48,913 bases of DNA from an uncultured Pseudomonadota bacterium (GTDB taxonomy: Bacteria > Pseudomonadota > Gammaproteobacteria > Burkholderiales > Methylophilaceae). The stretch lies in NCBI GenBank assembly GCA_903838125.1, contig CAILXF010000032.1:1-48913 (forward strand). Direction: 5' to 3'. The notes beneath the pieces are model-generated. The model saw nothing but the letters and a program-made list of their open reading frames with translations, was not told the origin of the DNA and searched no databases. Below are positions 26,914 through 35,166 of this stretch, in pieces; positions within the stretch are counted from its first letter, which is position 1; each line of letters starts with the position of its first letter. Position numbers and translations under genes: made by a program.

Positions 26914-28266
26914 TTAGTCGCGTGGCGGTCCACCCCATAAATCATGACCATCGGCCTTAGTAATTTGTACTTCCACAAAATCACCTGGACTTAATCCTTC
27001 AGCATCTTCCAGATAAACCACACCATCAATTTCCGGCGCATCAGCCTTGGTTCGACCAATAGCTTCAATATTGCCATTTACATCCGTCACAATTTCATCT
27101 ACCAAAACCGTTTGCATCGTACCGATTTTGGCTTGCAATTTTGCAGCGCTAATACGTTCCTGCACTTCCATAAACCTAGCTAAGCGCTCTTGCTTTAATG
27201 ATTCAGGTACATGGTCTGGCAACTCATTGGCCTTAGCGCCATCCACTGCTGAATAGGCAAAACATCCCACCCGATCTAATTGCGCTTCCTCTAAAAAGTC
27301 GAGCAGCATTTTAAAGTCATCTTCAGTTTCCCCAGGAAACCCTGCAATAAAAGTACTACGCACGGTAATGTCTGGGCATATTTCGCGCCAAGCTTTAATT
27401 CGCGCTAGATTGTTTTCGGCATGTGCTGGGCGCTTCATCGCTTTCAGTATGCGCGGACTGGCGTGCTGAAAAGGGACATCTAAGTATGGCAAAATCAAAC
27501 CTTCAGCCATTAATGGAATCACTTCATCTACATGCGGATAAGGATATACGTAATGTAAGCGTACCCAGACACCGAGTTCGCTCAGACTCTCGCATAGCTC
27601 AGTCATCCGCGTTTTCACCGGACGGCCATTCCAGAATCCTGGTCGATATTTAACATCCACACCATAGGCCGAAGTATCTTGCGAAATCACTAAAATTTCA
27701 GAAACACCCGCGTTGACCAAATTCTCTGCTTCATTCAACACTTCACCAATTGGGCGACTGACTAGATCACCACGCATACTTGGAATAATACAAAAGCTGC
27801 AACGGTGATTACATCCTTCTGAAATCTTTAAATAAGCATAGTGATTAGGTGTCAGGCGTATACCTTGTGGTGGAACCAAGTCTATAAACGGCTCATGCAA
27901 TTTAGGTAGATTGGCATGCACCGCAGTCATTACTTCTTCCAACGCATGTGGACCAGTAACGGCTAGGACGCTAGGATGCGCAGCTTCCACTACCCCTTTT
28001 TTTGCACCCAAACAGCCAGTAACGATAACTTTACCGTTTTTCTTAATGGCTTCTCCGATGGCGTCTAACGATTCTTCCACCGCACTATCAATAAAGCCGC
28101 AGGTATTGACCACAACCAAGTCTGCATCTTCGTAGCTACCTGAAATTTCATAGCCTTCAGCGCGCAATTGGGTGAGAATACGCTCTGCGTCAGAACCAGC
28201 TTTTGGACACCCTAAGGAAACGAAACCGACTTTAGGTACGGCTGTTTTAGTTAATTTATTGATCAT
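26914..28266 (-). CDS. rimO: Ribosomal protein S12 methylthiotransferase RimO
   Basis: This radical-SAM enzyme adds a methylthio group to the conserved aspartate of ribosomal protein S12. The 450-residue protein has the three family domains. UPF0004 begins [20 protein letters not shown] with cysteine ligands in [14 protein letters not shown] and VTGCLG. The radical-SAM core has CNHRCSFC, and a C-terminal TRAM domain ends [18 protein letters not shown]. The latter ending and the LGCPK form distinguish it from MiaB. An AGG lies seven bases before the ATG. It is a single-gene unit, divergent from the small membrane protein. Confidence 0.96.
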   Translation of the reverse strand: MINKLTKTAVPKVGFVSLGCPKAGSDAERILTQLRAEGYEISGSYEDADLVVVNTCGFIDSAVEESLDAIGEAIKKNGKVIVTGCLGAKKGVVEAAHPSVLAVTGPHALEEVMTAVHANLPKLHEPFIDLVPPQGIRLTPNHYAYLKISEGCNHRCSFCIIPSMRGDLVSRPIGEVLNEAENLVNAGVSEILVISQDTSAYGVDVKYRPGFWNGRPVKTRMTELCESLSELGVWVRLHYVYPYPHVDEVIPLMAEGLILPYLDVPFQHASPRILKAMKRPAHAENNLARIKAWREICPDITVRSTFIAGFPGETEDDFKMLLDFLEEAQLDRVGCFAYSAVDGAKANELPDHVPESLKQERLARFMEVQERISAAKLQAKIGTMQTVLVDEIVTDVNGNIEAIGRTKADAPEIDGVVYLEDAEGLSPGDFVEVQITKADGHDLWGGPPRD

Positions 28267-28295
28267 AGAAACCTAAGAAACTTTAAAAATTAAAT

Positions 28296-28523
28296 ATGTA
28301 TATTATTGCGATTGCTTGGATGTATGTAGCGACCTTAATGGCTGCCACCGAAAAATCGATAGTAGCTGGATTACTCACTTTCCTTTTTTACGGCTTACTA
28401 CCCTGCGCACTTTTCTTATGGCTGCTTGGCATCAAACACCGTAAATTTAAACAAGCCAAGCGAGACTTAGTCGAAGACACTATGCGCAATCCAGATAGTC
28501 ACGACACCAAGGCTGATCAGTAA
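28296..28523 (+). CDS. Small conserved-type membrane protein, 75 residues
   Basis: The protein has two hydrophobic segments (about 2-17 and 23-45) and a charged C-terminal tail (KHRKFKQAKRDLVEDTMRNPDSHDTKADQ). The pattern MYIIAIAWMYVATLMAATEKS resembles small uncharacterised membrane proteins I associate with betaproteobacteria; no function is known to me. The ATG lies 29 bases from the divergent rimO start and has no strong ribosome-binding site. The last 57 bases overlap the 3' end of the convergent ZIP transporter gene. Confidence 0.7.
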   Translation: MYIIAIAWMYVATLMAATEKSIVAGLLTFLFYGLLPCALFLWLLGIKHRKFKQAKRDLVEDTMRNPDSHDTKADQ

Positions 28524-29366
28524 AACCTGCTGTAAAGTTGCTTTTAATTCGGTGCGCTTATGTAAACCAGGAATTAAATCGGCTACCGCCACATACAGTA
28601 GACTAGAAGCCGCTAAACCCAAAATTACCGGAATCCAGCTTTGTACATACTGCAGGGCGAAATAAGCCATTAAGCCACCCACTAATGTTGCAAGGCTTGA
28701 GACCAAGTTGAAAATCAAAGCTTGTTTTTTGCTATAGCCTGAATGCAATAAAATTAAAAAGTCACCCACTTCTTGTGGAATCTCGTGGGCAATAATCGCC
28801 AAAGCAGTCACCACTCCCAATTTGATATCCGCGGTAAAGGCGGCGGCAATTAAAATGCCGTCAATAAAATTATGAAAAGTATCGCCTATCATAATCATCA
28901 TGCCACTACGCCCACTGTCATGTGAATGGCTATGGTGATGTTCTAGCAATACTGAAGATGGTGCCGTGGCGACTAACTTGTATTTATACTTAGTGTCAGC
29001 CTTCACTGAAGGTGTTGGACAATCTGCTTCGCTGTGCATAGCATGGACTTCGCAGTGATCACCATGGCAATGGCGCCATATGACCAATTTTTCCAACACA
29101 AAAAATAACAATAACCCCAGCAACAAAGTAGCAGATACAGTTTCTACGTTTTGTGTGAGGCTAAATGCGTGCGGCAAAATTTCCAGAAAAACCGCACCCA
29201 GCATAGCACCTATGGCATAGCTCACCAACATTGGCACCCAAGCCGTGCGCACACTGAGCGCAAAAATAGCCGCTAATGAAACGCTTAACACGCCTCCGAG
29301 AAGACTCGCCAACACAATCCAAGTTAAGGTGGAAAGTGAAGTCGCAGTTGAAGTAAAGCTCAACAT
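28467..29366 (-). CDS. ZIP-family divalent metal transporter
   Basis: A 299-residue inner-membrane protein with about eight hydrophobic segments. The family's metal site appears in GDTFHNFIDGILIAAAF (TM4) and ALAIIAHEIPQEVGDFLIL (TM5), with the H, N, D and H-E residues that bind zinc. A cytosolic loop between them and TM3 holds a histidine cluster (EHHHSHSHD) and an additional CHGDHCEVHAMHSEADC stretch that may buffer metal. Uptake of zinc or iron is likely, but ZIP members vary in substrate. Its 3' end overlaps the small membrane protein gene. Confidence 0.92.
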   Translation of the reverse strand: MLSFTSTATSLSTLTWIVLASLLGGVLSVSLAAIFALSVRTAWVPMLVSYAIGAMLGAVFLEILPHAFSLTQNVETVSATLLLGLLLFFVLEKLVIWRHCHGDHCEVHAMHSEADCPTPSVKADTKYKYKLVATAPSSVLLEHHHSHSHDSGRSGMMIMIGDTFHNFIDGILIAAAFTADIKLGVVTALAIIAHEIPQEVGDFLILLHSGYSKKQALIFNLVSSLATLVGGLMAYFALQYVQSWIPVILGLAASSLLYVAVADLIPGLHKRTELKATLQQVLLISLGVVTIWIAHSVFD

Positions 29367-29506
29367 TGTTGTCTCAAATATTGCATTAAAGGTTACACTT
29401 TTAAAATGGAAGTGTGCATTATAAACGAGCTAGAAGGCTGACGCGCTTTATACTGGATTTAATCCTTACCAACCACTCACTTTATTCGCGTTGTAGGCAA
29501 CAGAAA

Positions 29507-30304
29507 ATGACTCCAGCTTCAACAAACAAAACCCCTATAGTCCGCATGCCGGCCCTATTTATTGGTCACGGCAACCCAATGCTAGCGATTACTAGCAATC
29601 CTTACCGTGAAGCATGGCAAGCCCTAGGTGCTAGCTTGCCTCAACCCAAATGCATTTTATGTATCTCAGCGCATTGGCAAACCTTGGGTACGCAAGTATG
29701 CGTAGCCAAGTATCCAAAGACCCTGCATGATTTTGGCGGTTTTCCTACTGAGTTATTTGCCCAGCAATATGCCGCGCCTGGCGCACCTGAATTTGCACAG
29801 TTAACTCAAAGTTTATATCCTGTAGGCAAGATAAATACAAATGTCGACTGGGGCCTAGATCATGGTGCTTGGTGTATTTTGCAATCACTATTCCCAAAGG
29901 CTGATGTACCAGTATTTCAGTTAAGCTTGGATCTAAATTTAGACTTTAGCACCCATTTCAAACTGGCCGGGCAATTAGCACAACTACGTCAACATGGTGT
30001 GATGCTAATAGGTAGTGGCAATATTGTGCATAATTTAGCGCAACTCAATATGCAAGGAAAAACTGCTGACTGGGCACGTGATTTTGATCAATACGTTAAA
30101 TCAGCTTTAGAAAATGGTGATGACGAGGCGCTAATGCATATTGAACGCGCTGGCCCCTGCGCAAGACTAGCCGTGCCCTCTGATGAGCATTACCTGCCTT
30201 TACTTTACATCGCTGCCGTGCGCGATAGCGCAGATCAAATGCAATTTATTACCGAGTCGTTTGACCTAGGCACACTCAGTATGCGGAGTGTGCTTTATAG
30301 TTAA
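29507..30304 (+). CDS. ygiD: Class III extradiol dioxygenase, YgiD/4,5-DOPA dioxygenase type
   Basis: This LigB-superfamily protein is predicted to open catechol-type rings; the bacterial YgiD acts on L-DOPA in vitro and its physiological substrate is unclear. Taking the ATG at 29507 gives 265 residues; the frame extends back to a GTG at 29414 but the extra 31 residues do not look like the family. Metal-binding residues are in ALFIGHGNPML and CISAHW at the N-terminus, WGLDHGAWCIL in the middle and GSGNIVHNL further on. It is divergent from the ZIP gene and followed by the longest non-coding stretch of the window. Confidence 0.9.
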   Translation: MTPASTNKTPIVRMPALFIGHGNPMLAITSNPYREAWQALGASLPQPKCILCISAHWQTLGTQVCVAKYPKTLHDFGGFPTELFAQQYAAPGAPEFAQLTQSLYPVGKINTNVDWGLDHGAWCILQSLFPKADVPVFQLSLDLNLDFSTHFKLAGQLAQLRQHGVMLIGSGNIVHNLAQLNMQGKTADWARDFDQYVKSALENGDDEALMHIERAGPCARLAVPSDEHYLPLLYIAAVRDSADQMQFITESFDLGTLSMRSVLYS

Positions 30305-30383
30305 GCGCTGTCATACTGAAAATAACATAGAGTGTAGAAATCTACATTGTTAGTAAGAGTCTGCAAACGACCTTTTATTAGAC

Positions 30384-30393
30384 CGAACGTTCG
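30384..30393. repeat. Palindrome CGAACGTTCG, copy 1
   Basis: A perfect ten-base palindrome with the core CGAAYGTTCG, which recurs at 30515-30524 with centres 131 bases apart. Such GAAC/GTTC dyads are common in regulator operators, but no binding protein can be assigned. Confidence 0.45.
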
Positions 30394-30512
30394 ACACCAC
30401 TGTGTGGTTGCACTTATTGTTTAAGGTATTTAACTACTTCAGTTTTATTTTTGTGGATGGGATTGGTTTCCTTTTTAGCATGCAAATAGTTCCACTAAAA
30501 TAACTTATTTCT

Positions 30513-30526
30513 ATCGAATGTTCGAT
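30513..30526. repeat. Palindrome ATCGAATGTTCGAT, copy 2
   Basis: ATCGAA and TTCGAT are perfect inverted arms around TG. It shares the CGAAYGTTCG core with copy 1 and lies about 90 bases upstream of the pterin dehydratase start. Confidence 0.45.
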
Positions 30527-30617
30527 GGCAAACTTTTTATATTTTTTATAGTCGTATTTTTAATATGAAAGCATAATTTATGCGTCTATTCTTAAAATAA
30601 GAAATTAAGGAACCAAA

Positions 30618-30965
30618 ATCATAAAAAAGATTAACCTAGTCACTAAAAAGTGCACCCCTTGCCAAGGTGGTATTCCGCCAATGTCCTGTGATGTCGCAGA
30701 AAAGTATTTAAAAGAAGTGCCAGAATGGGCATTACTTGACAATGCATCAAGATTAAAACGTACTTTCAAAGTTGATAACTTTGTAGATGCAATGCAATTG
30801 GCTCAGCGTGTTGGTGAGTTATGCGAAGCAGAAGGCCATCATCCAGACCTCACGATTGGCTGGGGTTATTGTAGAGTCGAATTCCAGACGCACAAAATTA
30901 GTGGGCTACACGAAAATGATTTTATCTTGGCAGCCAAGGTCAATCATCTGGCTGAGACCAAATAA
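30618..30965 (+). CDS. phhB: Pterin-4a-carbinolamine dehydratase
   Basis: This enzyme dehydrates 4a-hydroxytetrahydropterins and occurs beside many pterin-dependent systems. The dehydratase signature is clear: EGHHPDL with the catalytic histidines, then VEFQTHKISGLHENDFILAAKVN. The first ATG (30681) would remove the N-terminal TKKCTPCQGGIPP, a CxxCxGG segment that I recall in bacterial members. The frame opens only at 30609, and AAGGA (30607-30611) is placed six bases before ATC 30618 and nine before ATA 30621. A rare AUC or AUA start is therefore likely; the exact codon is uncertain. An in-frame stop at 30606 excludes a longer form. Confidence 0.88.
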   Translation: MIKKINLVTKKCTPCQGGIPPMSCDVAEKYLKEVPEWALLDNASRLKRTFKVDNFVDAMQLAQRVGELCEAEGHHPDLTIGWGYCRVEFQTHKISGLHENDFILAAKVNHLAETK

Positions 30966-30985
30966 ATAAAACAAAAGCAGACCAA

Positions 30986-31010
30986 ATGAGGAATTCGGAT
31001 TCACTCATTA
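30986..31010 (+). terminator. Hairpin after the pterin dehydratase gene
   Basis: AATGAG (30986-30991) pairs with CTCATT (31005-31010), and GAAT/ATTC inside extends the stem. It starts about 20 bases after the stop codon. There is no U-tract, so termination is uncertain. Confidence 0.4.
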
Positions 31011-31045
31011 ATATAGATACAGAATCTAATGAAAGTGGCTGACAT

Positions 31046-32353
31046 ATGATGAAAAAAATCACGATTATTTTCTTTTGTAGCTTATTGCTTGCATGTCAAA
31101 CAACATCAAGCAATGCTGATCGAGTGCTTAGCTTAGGAAAAAATCCAATATTGCCAGAGCCAAGTTCATCGTTTATTCCCACCGTCAATATAGCGAAGGC
31201 ATCTCAATGGCCTGATGGCGTAATGCCTCACGTTAACGACAATTTCTTGATTAATGTTTATTCAAAAGAACTCATGCATCCTCGATGGTTATATGTATTA
31301 CCTAATGGCGATGTCCTAGTGGCACAAAGCAACAAACAATCCGCAAAAAAAAATAAAGGATTAAAAGAAATAATTGCTGAACACTTTATGAAACAAGCTG
31401 GAGCTAGCCAAGAGAGTCCAGATAAAATCACTTTGCTACGAGATGCAAATGGAGATGGAGTCGCGGAACTGGCGATAGATTTTCTTAAAGATCTACATTC
31501 TCCCTTTGGTATGTCATTAATTGGTAATGACTTATACGTAGCAAACACTAATGCAATCATGCGGTTTCATTACGAATTAGGAGAAACCAAGATTGACACT
31601 AAACAATACCCACCTGAAAAAATCATTGATTTACCTGAAGGAGAAATTAATCATCATTGGACTAAAAATATTATCGCCTCTAATGATGGGTCAAAACTTT
31701 ATGTCACAGTCGGTTCAAATAGTAATATTGGAGAAAATGGATTAGATCAAGAAATAGATAGGGCAGCTATTTGGGAGGTTGACCTTAAAACAAAGAAGAA
31801 GAAAGTTTATGCATCTGGCTTAAGAAATGCCAATGGCCTCGCTTGGCAAAGTAATACTCATAATCTCTGGACAGTGGTTAATGAACGTGATGAATTAGGT
31901 GATAATTTAGTACCAGATTACTTGACCTCTGTTCATGAGGGTGATTTTTTTGGTTGGCCTTATAATTATTATGGTACTCATCAAGATCCAAGAGTCAAAG
32001 AACCGATGCCAAAGAACTTACTTCCACGCTCACCTGATTACGCTCTGGGTGCCCATGTTGCAGCATTAGGATTAGTTTTTTCTCCAACATCAATGTTTCA
32101 GAGGCCCTATAACGAAGGGGCATTCGTGAGCGAGCACGGTTCATGGAATAGAAAGCCTAGAAGCGGATACAAAGTCATTTTTATTCCATTTAAGAATAAC
32201 GAACCACAAGGCATGCCTATTGATATTGTTACGGATTTTGTTGTCGATGACGATGCCTATGGAAGACCTGTTGGCTTAGCGATCGACAGTAGGGGTAATC
32301 TATTGATTGCTGATGATGTAGGCAACCGTGTTTGGAAAGTACGGCATAAATAA
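31046..32353 (+). CDS. Lipoprotein of the PQQ-dependent glucose/sorbosone dehydrogenase-like beta-propeller family
   Basis: The 435-residue product has a lipoprotein signal ending LLLACQ, with the lipidated cysteine at residue 17. It continues as a soluble beta-propeller resembling aldose sugar/L-sorbosone dehydrogenases: HPRWLYVLPNGDVLVAQSN, SPFGMSLIGNDLYVANTNAIMRFHY, SGLRNANGLAWQ, VNERDELGDNLVPDYLTSV and FVSEHGSWNRKPRSGY followed by RPVGLAIDSRGNLLIADD. Methylotrophs make PQQ, so an oxidase role is plausible but the sugar substrate is unknown. Codon use is more AT- and Lys/Asn-rich than in neighbours, suggesting later acquisition. ATG at 31046 or 31049; both give the same signal. Confidence 0.82.
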   Translation: MMKKITIIFFCSLLLACQTTSSNADRVLSLGKNPILPEPSSSFIPTVNIAKASQWPDGVMPHVNDNFLINVYSKELMHPRWLYVLPNGDVLVAQSNKQSAKKNKGLKEIIAEHFMKQAGASQESPDKITLLRDANGDGVAELAIDFLKDLHSPFGMSLIGNDLYVANTNAIMRFHYELGETKIDTKQYPPEKIIDLPEGEINHHWTKNIIASNDGSKLYVTVGSNSNIGENGLDQEIDRAAIWEVDLKTKKKKVYASGLRNANGLAWQSNTHNLWTVVNERDELGDNLVPDYLTSVHEGDFFGWPYNYYGTHQDPRVKEPMPKNLLPRSPDYALGAHVAALGLVFSPTSMFQRPYNEGAFVSEHGSWNRKPRSGYKVIFIPFKNNEPQGMPIDIVTDFVVDDDAYGRPVGLAIDSRGNLLIADDVGNRVWKVRHK

Positions 32354-32399
32354 TTTTTTACGTTAAGTAAATTGACCATTTTTATAGGCAAGATTAATG

Positions 32400-33146
32400 C
32401 TATATAGATTCTAGCCAGATCAAGCTAGCCATGCGACCAGTCACGTTATCACGCCTAAATGAATAGAAACGCTCGACTTCGCTGTAGGTGCAAAATTCTG
32501 TATTGATGGTAGCGCCATAAATTTGGCTCACCCCAATGCTTTGCAATCGCTGCTTGGCTAATAGATAAAGATCACATAGCCATTTATCGGCATGTGGTTT
32601 AAAAGCGAGACTGGCATGTGTGTCTACTGCAATAAACTGCGTGCGCACATCATCCCCTACTTCAAAAGATTGGGGGCCGATTGCTGGGCCTAGCCAAGCT
32701 AAAACTTCGCTGGCAGGCACTGCCATTTCATGCACTGCCGCTTCAATGACTCCATCACACAAACCGCGCCAACCTGCGTGCACTGCTGCCACTACCGTGC
32801 CCTTAGTATCGCAAAGTAAAACTGGCAAACAGTCGGCAGTCATGGTGGCACACACGACATTGGCAAGCGCACTATAAGAAGCATCGGCATCTTGCAAGCC
32901 CCTGCTTGATGAAGCGTTTATCACCTCTATGCCATGCACTTGGTTAATCCAAACTGGAGAGCTAGGTAAGTAAGGCGCTAGCAATTGTCGGTTGTGTTCT
33001 ACAAAAACGTGGTTATCACCAACATGCGCACCTAAATTTAGACTGGCATAAGGCCCAACACTAACTCCACCAACACGTGTGGTTTGCAGAGCTTTAACAT
33101 TAGCCGGTGCGGGCCAATTAGGAAGAATAAAGTCTAGTTGACGCAT
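32400..33146 (-). CDS. pgeF: Laccase-domain protein YfiH/PgeF (purine nucleoside phosphorylase, peptidoglycan editing factor)
   Basis: This is a Cu/Zn laccase-fold protein; family members have been linked to peptidoglycan editing and to purine nucleoside phosphorolysis. The metal-site residues are visible in LNLGAHVGDN, INQVHG, MTADCLPVLLCD and AAVHAGWRGLCDGVIEAA, followed by WLGPAIGPQSFEVGDDV. Starting at ATG 33146 gives 248 residues; GTG 33152 overlaps the rluD stop by one base. The rluD-pgeF pair is the conserved arrangement in proteobacteria and is translationally coupled here. Confidence 0.93.
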   Translation of the reverse strand: MRQLDFILPNWPAPANVKALQTTRVGGVSVGPYASLNLGAHVGDNHVFVEHNRQLLAPYLPSSPVWINQVHGIEVINASSSRGLQDADASYSALANVVCATMTADCLPVLLCDTKGTVVAAVHAGWRGLCDGVIEAAVHEMAVPASEVLAWLGPAIGPQSFEVGDDVRTQFIAVDTHASLAFKPHADKWLCDLYLLAKQRLQSIGVSQIYGATINTEFCTYSEVERFYSFRRDNVTGRMASLIWLESI

Positions 33147-33151
33147 GCTCA

Positions 33152-34276
33152 CTAAGTTTCTTCGTCTGGTTCCAGATCGCCATCATCTTCAAGTTCGCCT
33201 TCATCGTCAGCGTATTCATCATCGTCAAACTCATCATCATCTTCGTAATCTTCGTCGGAGAGATAGGGTTCTGATCTAAGACCTCCAAAACTTAACTCAA
33301 ACTCTTCTTCGTCAACAGGTCGCTCGTCTTCATGACGCATGGCTTCAAGCAATGCTTTCATGTCATCCGCCAACTCAATTTGCCACTCCACAAACTCATC
33401 GGTTTCTGGGTGTAGCAACCCAAGTTTAATCGCATGCAAAGCTTGTCGCTTAAATCCATCAACCGCATCACGAAGGGTTTGCGTCATAGCACGTATCGGC
33501 ACGATGCCGCGAAAGCCATATACTGGGTCCCCCACTATCGGTGCTTTTAGGTGTTGCATATGCACGCGAATTTGATGGGTACGCCCAGTTTCTAAATTGC
33601 AACGCATATATGTTTGCACTGCAAAACGCTCAAGCACCTCATAACGCGTCACTGCGGGCTTGCCAGAACGGTTAATAGCCATTTTGGTACGTGAGCGTGG
33701 ATCTCGGCCTATCGGCTGATCGATAACCCCATTGCGCCAGATTTGACCCCAAACAATGGCACGGTATTCACGCTTAACAGTACGTGCTTGTAATTGGCGT
33801 ACTAAATTAGTTTGTGCAGCCAAAGTTTTGGCCACCACCAACAAGCCACTCGTGTCTTTATCTAATCGATGCACGATACCCGCGCGCGGCACATCTTTTA
33901 AATGTGGTGCATGAAATAACAAAGCATTAAGCAAGGTACCGCTCCAATTGCCTGCGGCAGGATGCACCACCATACCAGCAGGCTTATTCACCACCAAGAT
34001 GTGCTCATCTTCGTAAACAATATCTAAAGGAATATTTTCTGCAGTAAAGGCGTAGCTTTCAGGTTTAACCTGCACCTGCACCACCACCTGCTCACCGCCC
34101 CATACCTTGGTTTTAGAAGTAGTAGCAGCAGCATCAAGCATGACTAGACCTTCTTTAATCCAAGCTTGTAAGCGTGAGCGTGAGTGCTCTGGTAACATAC
34201 GTTGTAGGGCAATATCTAAGCGTAAGCCGCCTAAATCATGGGGAATGGTAAGAGATATGCGAGTAGCGTCTGTCAT
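33152..34276 (-). CDS. rluD: 23S rRNA pseudouridine synthase RluD, with acidic C-terminal tail
   Basis: RluD makes pseudouridines in helix 69 of 23S rRNA. The 374-residue protein has an S4 RNA-binding domain (about 8-75) and a catalytic domain with the motif HRLDKDTSGLLVVAK holding the catalytic aspartate. The substrate segment RTHQIRVHMQHL and VGDPVYG follow. After the usual end of the family fold at about residue 320, there is an unusual tail of about 50 residues made almost only of Asp and Glu, starting near EDYEDDDEFDDDEY. Escherichia coli RluD has 326 residues. The start is 39 bases from the divergent bamD. Confidence 0.94.
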   Translation of the reverse strand: MTDATRISLTIPHDLGGLRLDIALQRMLPEHSRSRLQAWIKEGLVMLDAAATTSKTKVWGGEQVVVQVQVKPESYAFTAENIPLDIVYEDEHILVVNKPAGMVVHPAAGNWSGTLLNALLFHAPHLKDVPRAGIVHRLDKDTSGLLVVAKTLAAQTNLVRQLQARTVKREYRAIVWGQIWRNGVIDQPIGRDPRSRTKMAINRSGKPAVTRYEVLERFAVQTYMRCNLETGRTHQIRVHMQHLKAPIVGDPVYGFRGIVPIRAMTQTLRDAVDGFKRQALHAIKLGLLHPETDEFVEWQIELADDMKALLEAMRHEDERPVDEEEFELSFGGLRSEPYLSDEDYEDDDEFDDDEYADDEGELEDDGDLEPDEET

Positions 34277-34280
34277 CGGT

Positions 34281-34286
34281 TATAAT
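34281..34286 (+). promoter_or_regulatory. Candidate -10 box of bamD
   Basis: A perfect TATAAT lies in the short rluD-bamD divergent gap, 29 bases before the bamD ATG, giving a leader of about 23 bases. No good -35 hexamer is visible at the right distance, where the sequence is already rluD coding. Confidence 0.4.
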
Positions 34287-34315
34287 TGTGCTTAATTCTT
34301 AAAGGTGGTTTTGGC

Positions 34316-35119
34316 ATGAAGTATATCTTAGTTTTAATGTTTGCTTTGTTACTCAATGGTTGTGCGATCTTTGGTCCACCCTCCGAACTGGACGACACTA
34401 AGGGTTGGACCGCTGAGCGCATCTACGCTGAAGGTGCAGACAAGATGCTTAATAAAGAATATGACAAGGCTATTATTTACTTTGGCAAACTTGAATCACG
34501 CTATCCTAATGGTCGCTTTGCAGCGCAAGCGCAGCTTGAAATCGCTTATGCGCAATACAAAAAACAAGACCCAATATTATGTGTAGCTGCTGCTGATCGT
34601 TTTATTAAACTGCATCCCAATCACCCAAATGTTGACTACGCTTACTACTTAAAAGGGTTGGCAGTTTTTAACGAGCGCGGTGTAATCGAAAAACTAAGTA
34701 AACAACAAATTAGTGACCGCGATCCTCGCTCACTTCGTGACTCTTTTGCCACGTTTAAAGAATTGGTCAGCCGCTACCCAAACAGTAAATATGTAAAAGA
34801 TGCATCGCAACGTATGGTGTATTTAGCCAATAGCTTAGCAGAGCATGAGTTACACGTAGCGCACTATTATATGAAACGCCAAGCTTATTTAGCCGCGGTC
34901 AACCGCGGTAAATATGTCATTGAATTTTACCCACAATCACCTAGCGTAGAAGAAGCATTGATTATTATGATCAGTGCTTATGACTTACTGAGCTTAGATG
35001 ATCTAAAAGACGACACCATACGGGTATTAAAAACCAATTACCCTAACAGCGCATTCTTAGGCAAAAATGCGCCTACTGATGAACGTGTTTGGTGGAAATT
35101 CTGGGAGAGTTTGTACTAA
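34316..35119 (+). CDS. bamD: Outer-membrane assembly lipoprotein BamD
   Basis: BamD is an essential part of the BAM complex, which inserts beta-barrel proteins into the outer membrane. The ATG at 34316 follows AAGGTGG by about eight bases and starts a lipoprotein signal MKYILVLMFALLLNGC; the frame from 34286 would bury this signal. The 267-residue protein then has five TPR-like repeats with AERIYAEGADKMLNKEYDKAIIYF, RYPNGRFAAQAQLEIAYAQYK and the HPNVDYAYYLKGLA and RDPRSLRDSFATFKELVSRYP segments typical of BamD/ComL. bamB of the same complex lies nearby on the other strand. Confidence 0.95.
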   Translation: MKYILVLMFALLLNGCAIFGPPSELDDTKGWTAERIYAEGADKMLNKEYDKAIIYFGKLESRYPNGRFAAQAQLEIAYAQYKKQDPILCVAAADRFIKLHPNHPNVDYAYYLKGLAVFNERGVIEKLSKQQISDRDPRSLRDSFATFKELVSRYPNSKYVKDASQRMVYLANSLAEHELHVAHYYMKRQAYLAAVNRGKYVIEFYPQSPSVEEALIIMISAYDLLSLDDLKDDTIRVLKTNYPNSAFLGKNAPTDERVWWKFWESLY

Positions 35120-35130
35120 GGCGTTATTAA

Positions 35131-35155
35131 GATAGCGCGCATGAAGCGCGCCATC
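35131..35155. other. GC-rich hairpin between bamD and der
   Basis: GCGCGC (35135-35140) pairs with GCGCGC (35146-35151) around ATGAA; GAT/ATC extend the stem across one mismatch. There is no U-tract on either strand. It lies in the convergent gap and may protect the 3' end of one of the transcripts. Confidence 0.45.
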
Positions 35156-35166
35156 TATTCAATCAC

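Larger units (their letters stand above)
30305..30608. other. Non-coding AT-rich interval with palindromes
   Basis: No ORF of note is present. It holds a TGTAGA-AA-TCTACA palindrome (30333-30346), CGAACGTTCG (30384-30393), an ACCAC/GTGGT hairpin (30396-30408) and ATCGAATGTTCGAT (30513-30526). No U-tract terminator for the dioxygenase gene and no RNA gene could be recognised. Confidence 0.6.

Noticed and set aside
30305-30608. LexA/SOS box interpretation of the CGAAYGTTCG palindromes
   Set aside because: Betaproteobacterial LexA sites are CTGT-N8-ACAG; the dyads here lack that sequence, and they also lack the four-base spacer of the Gram-positive GAAC-N4-GTTC type.
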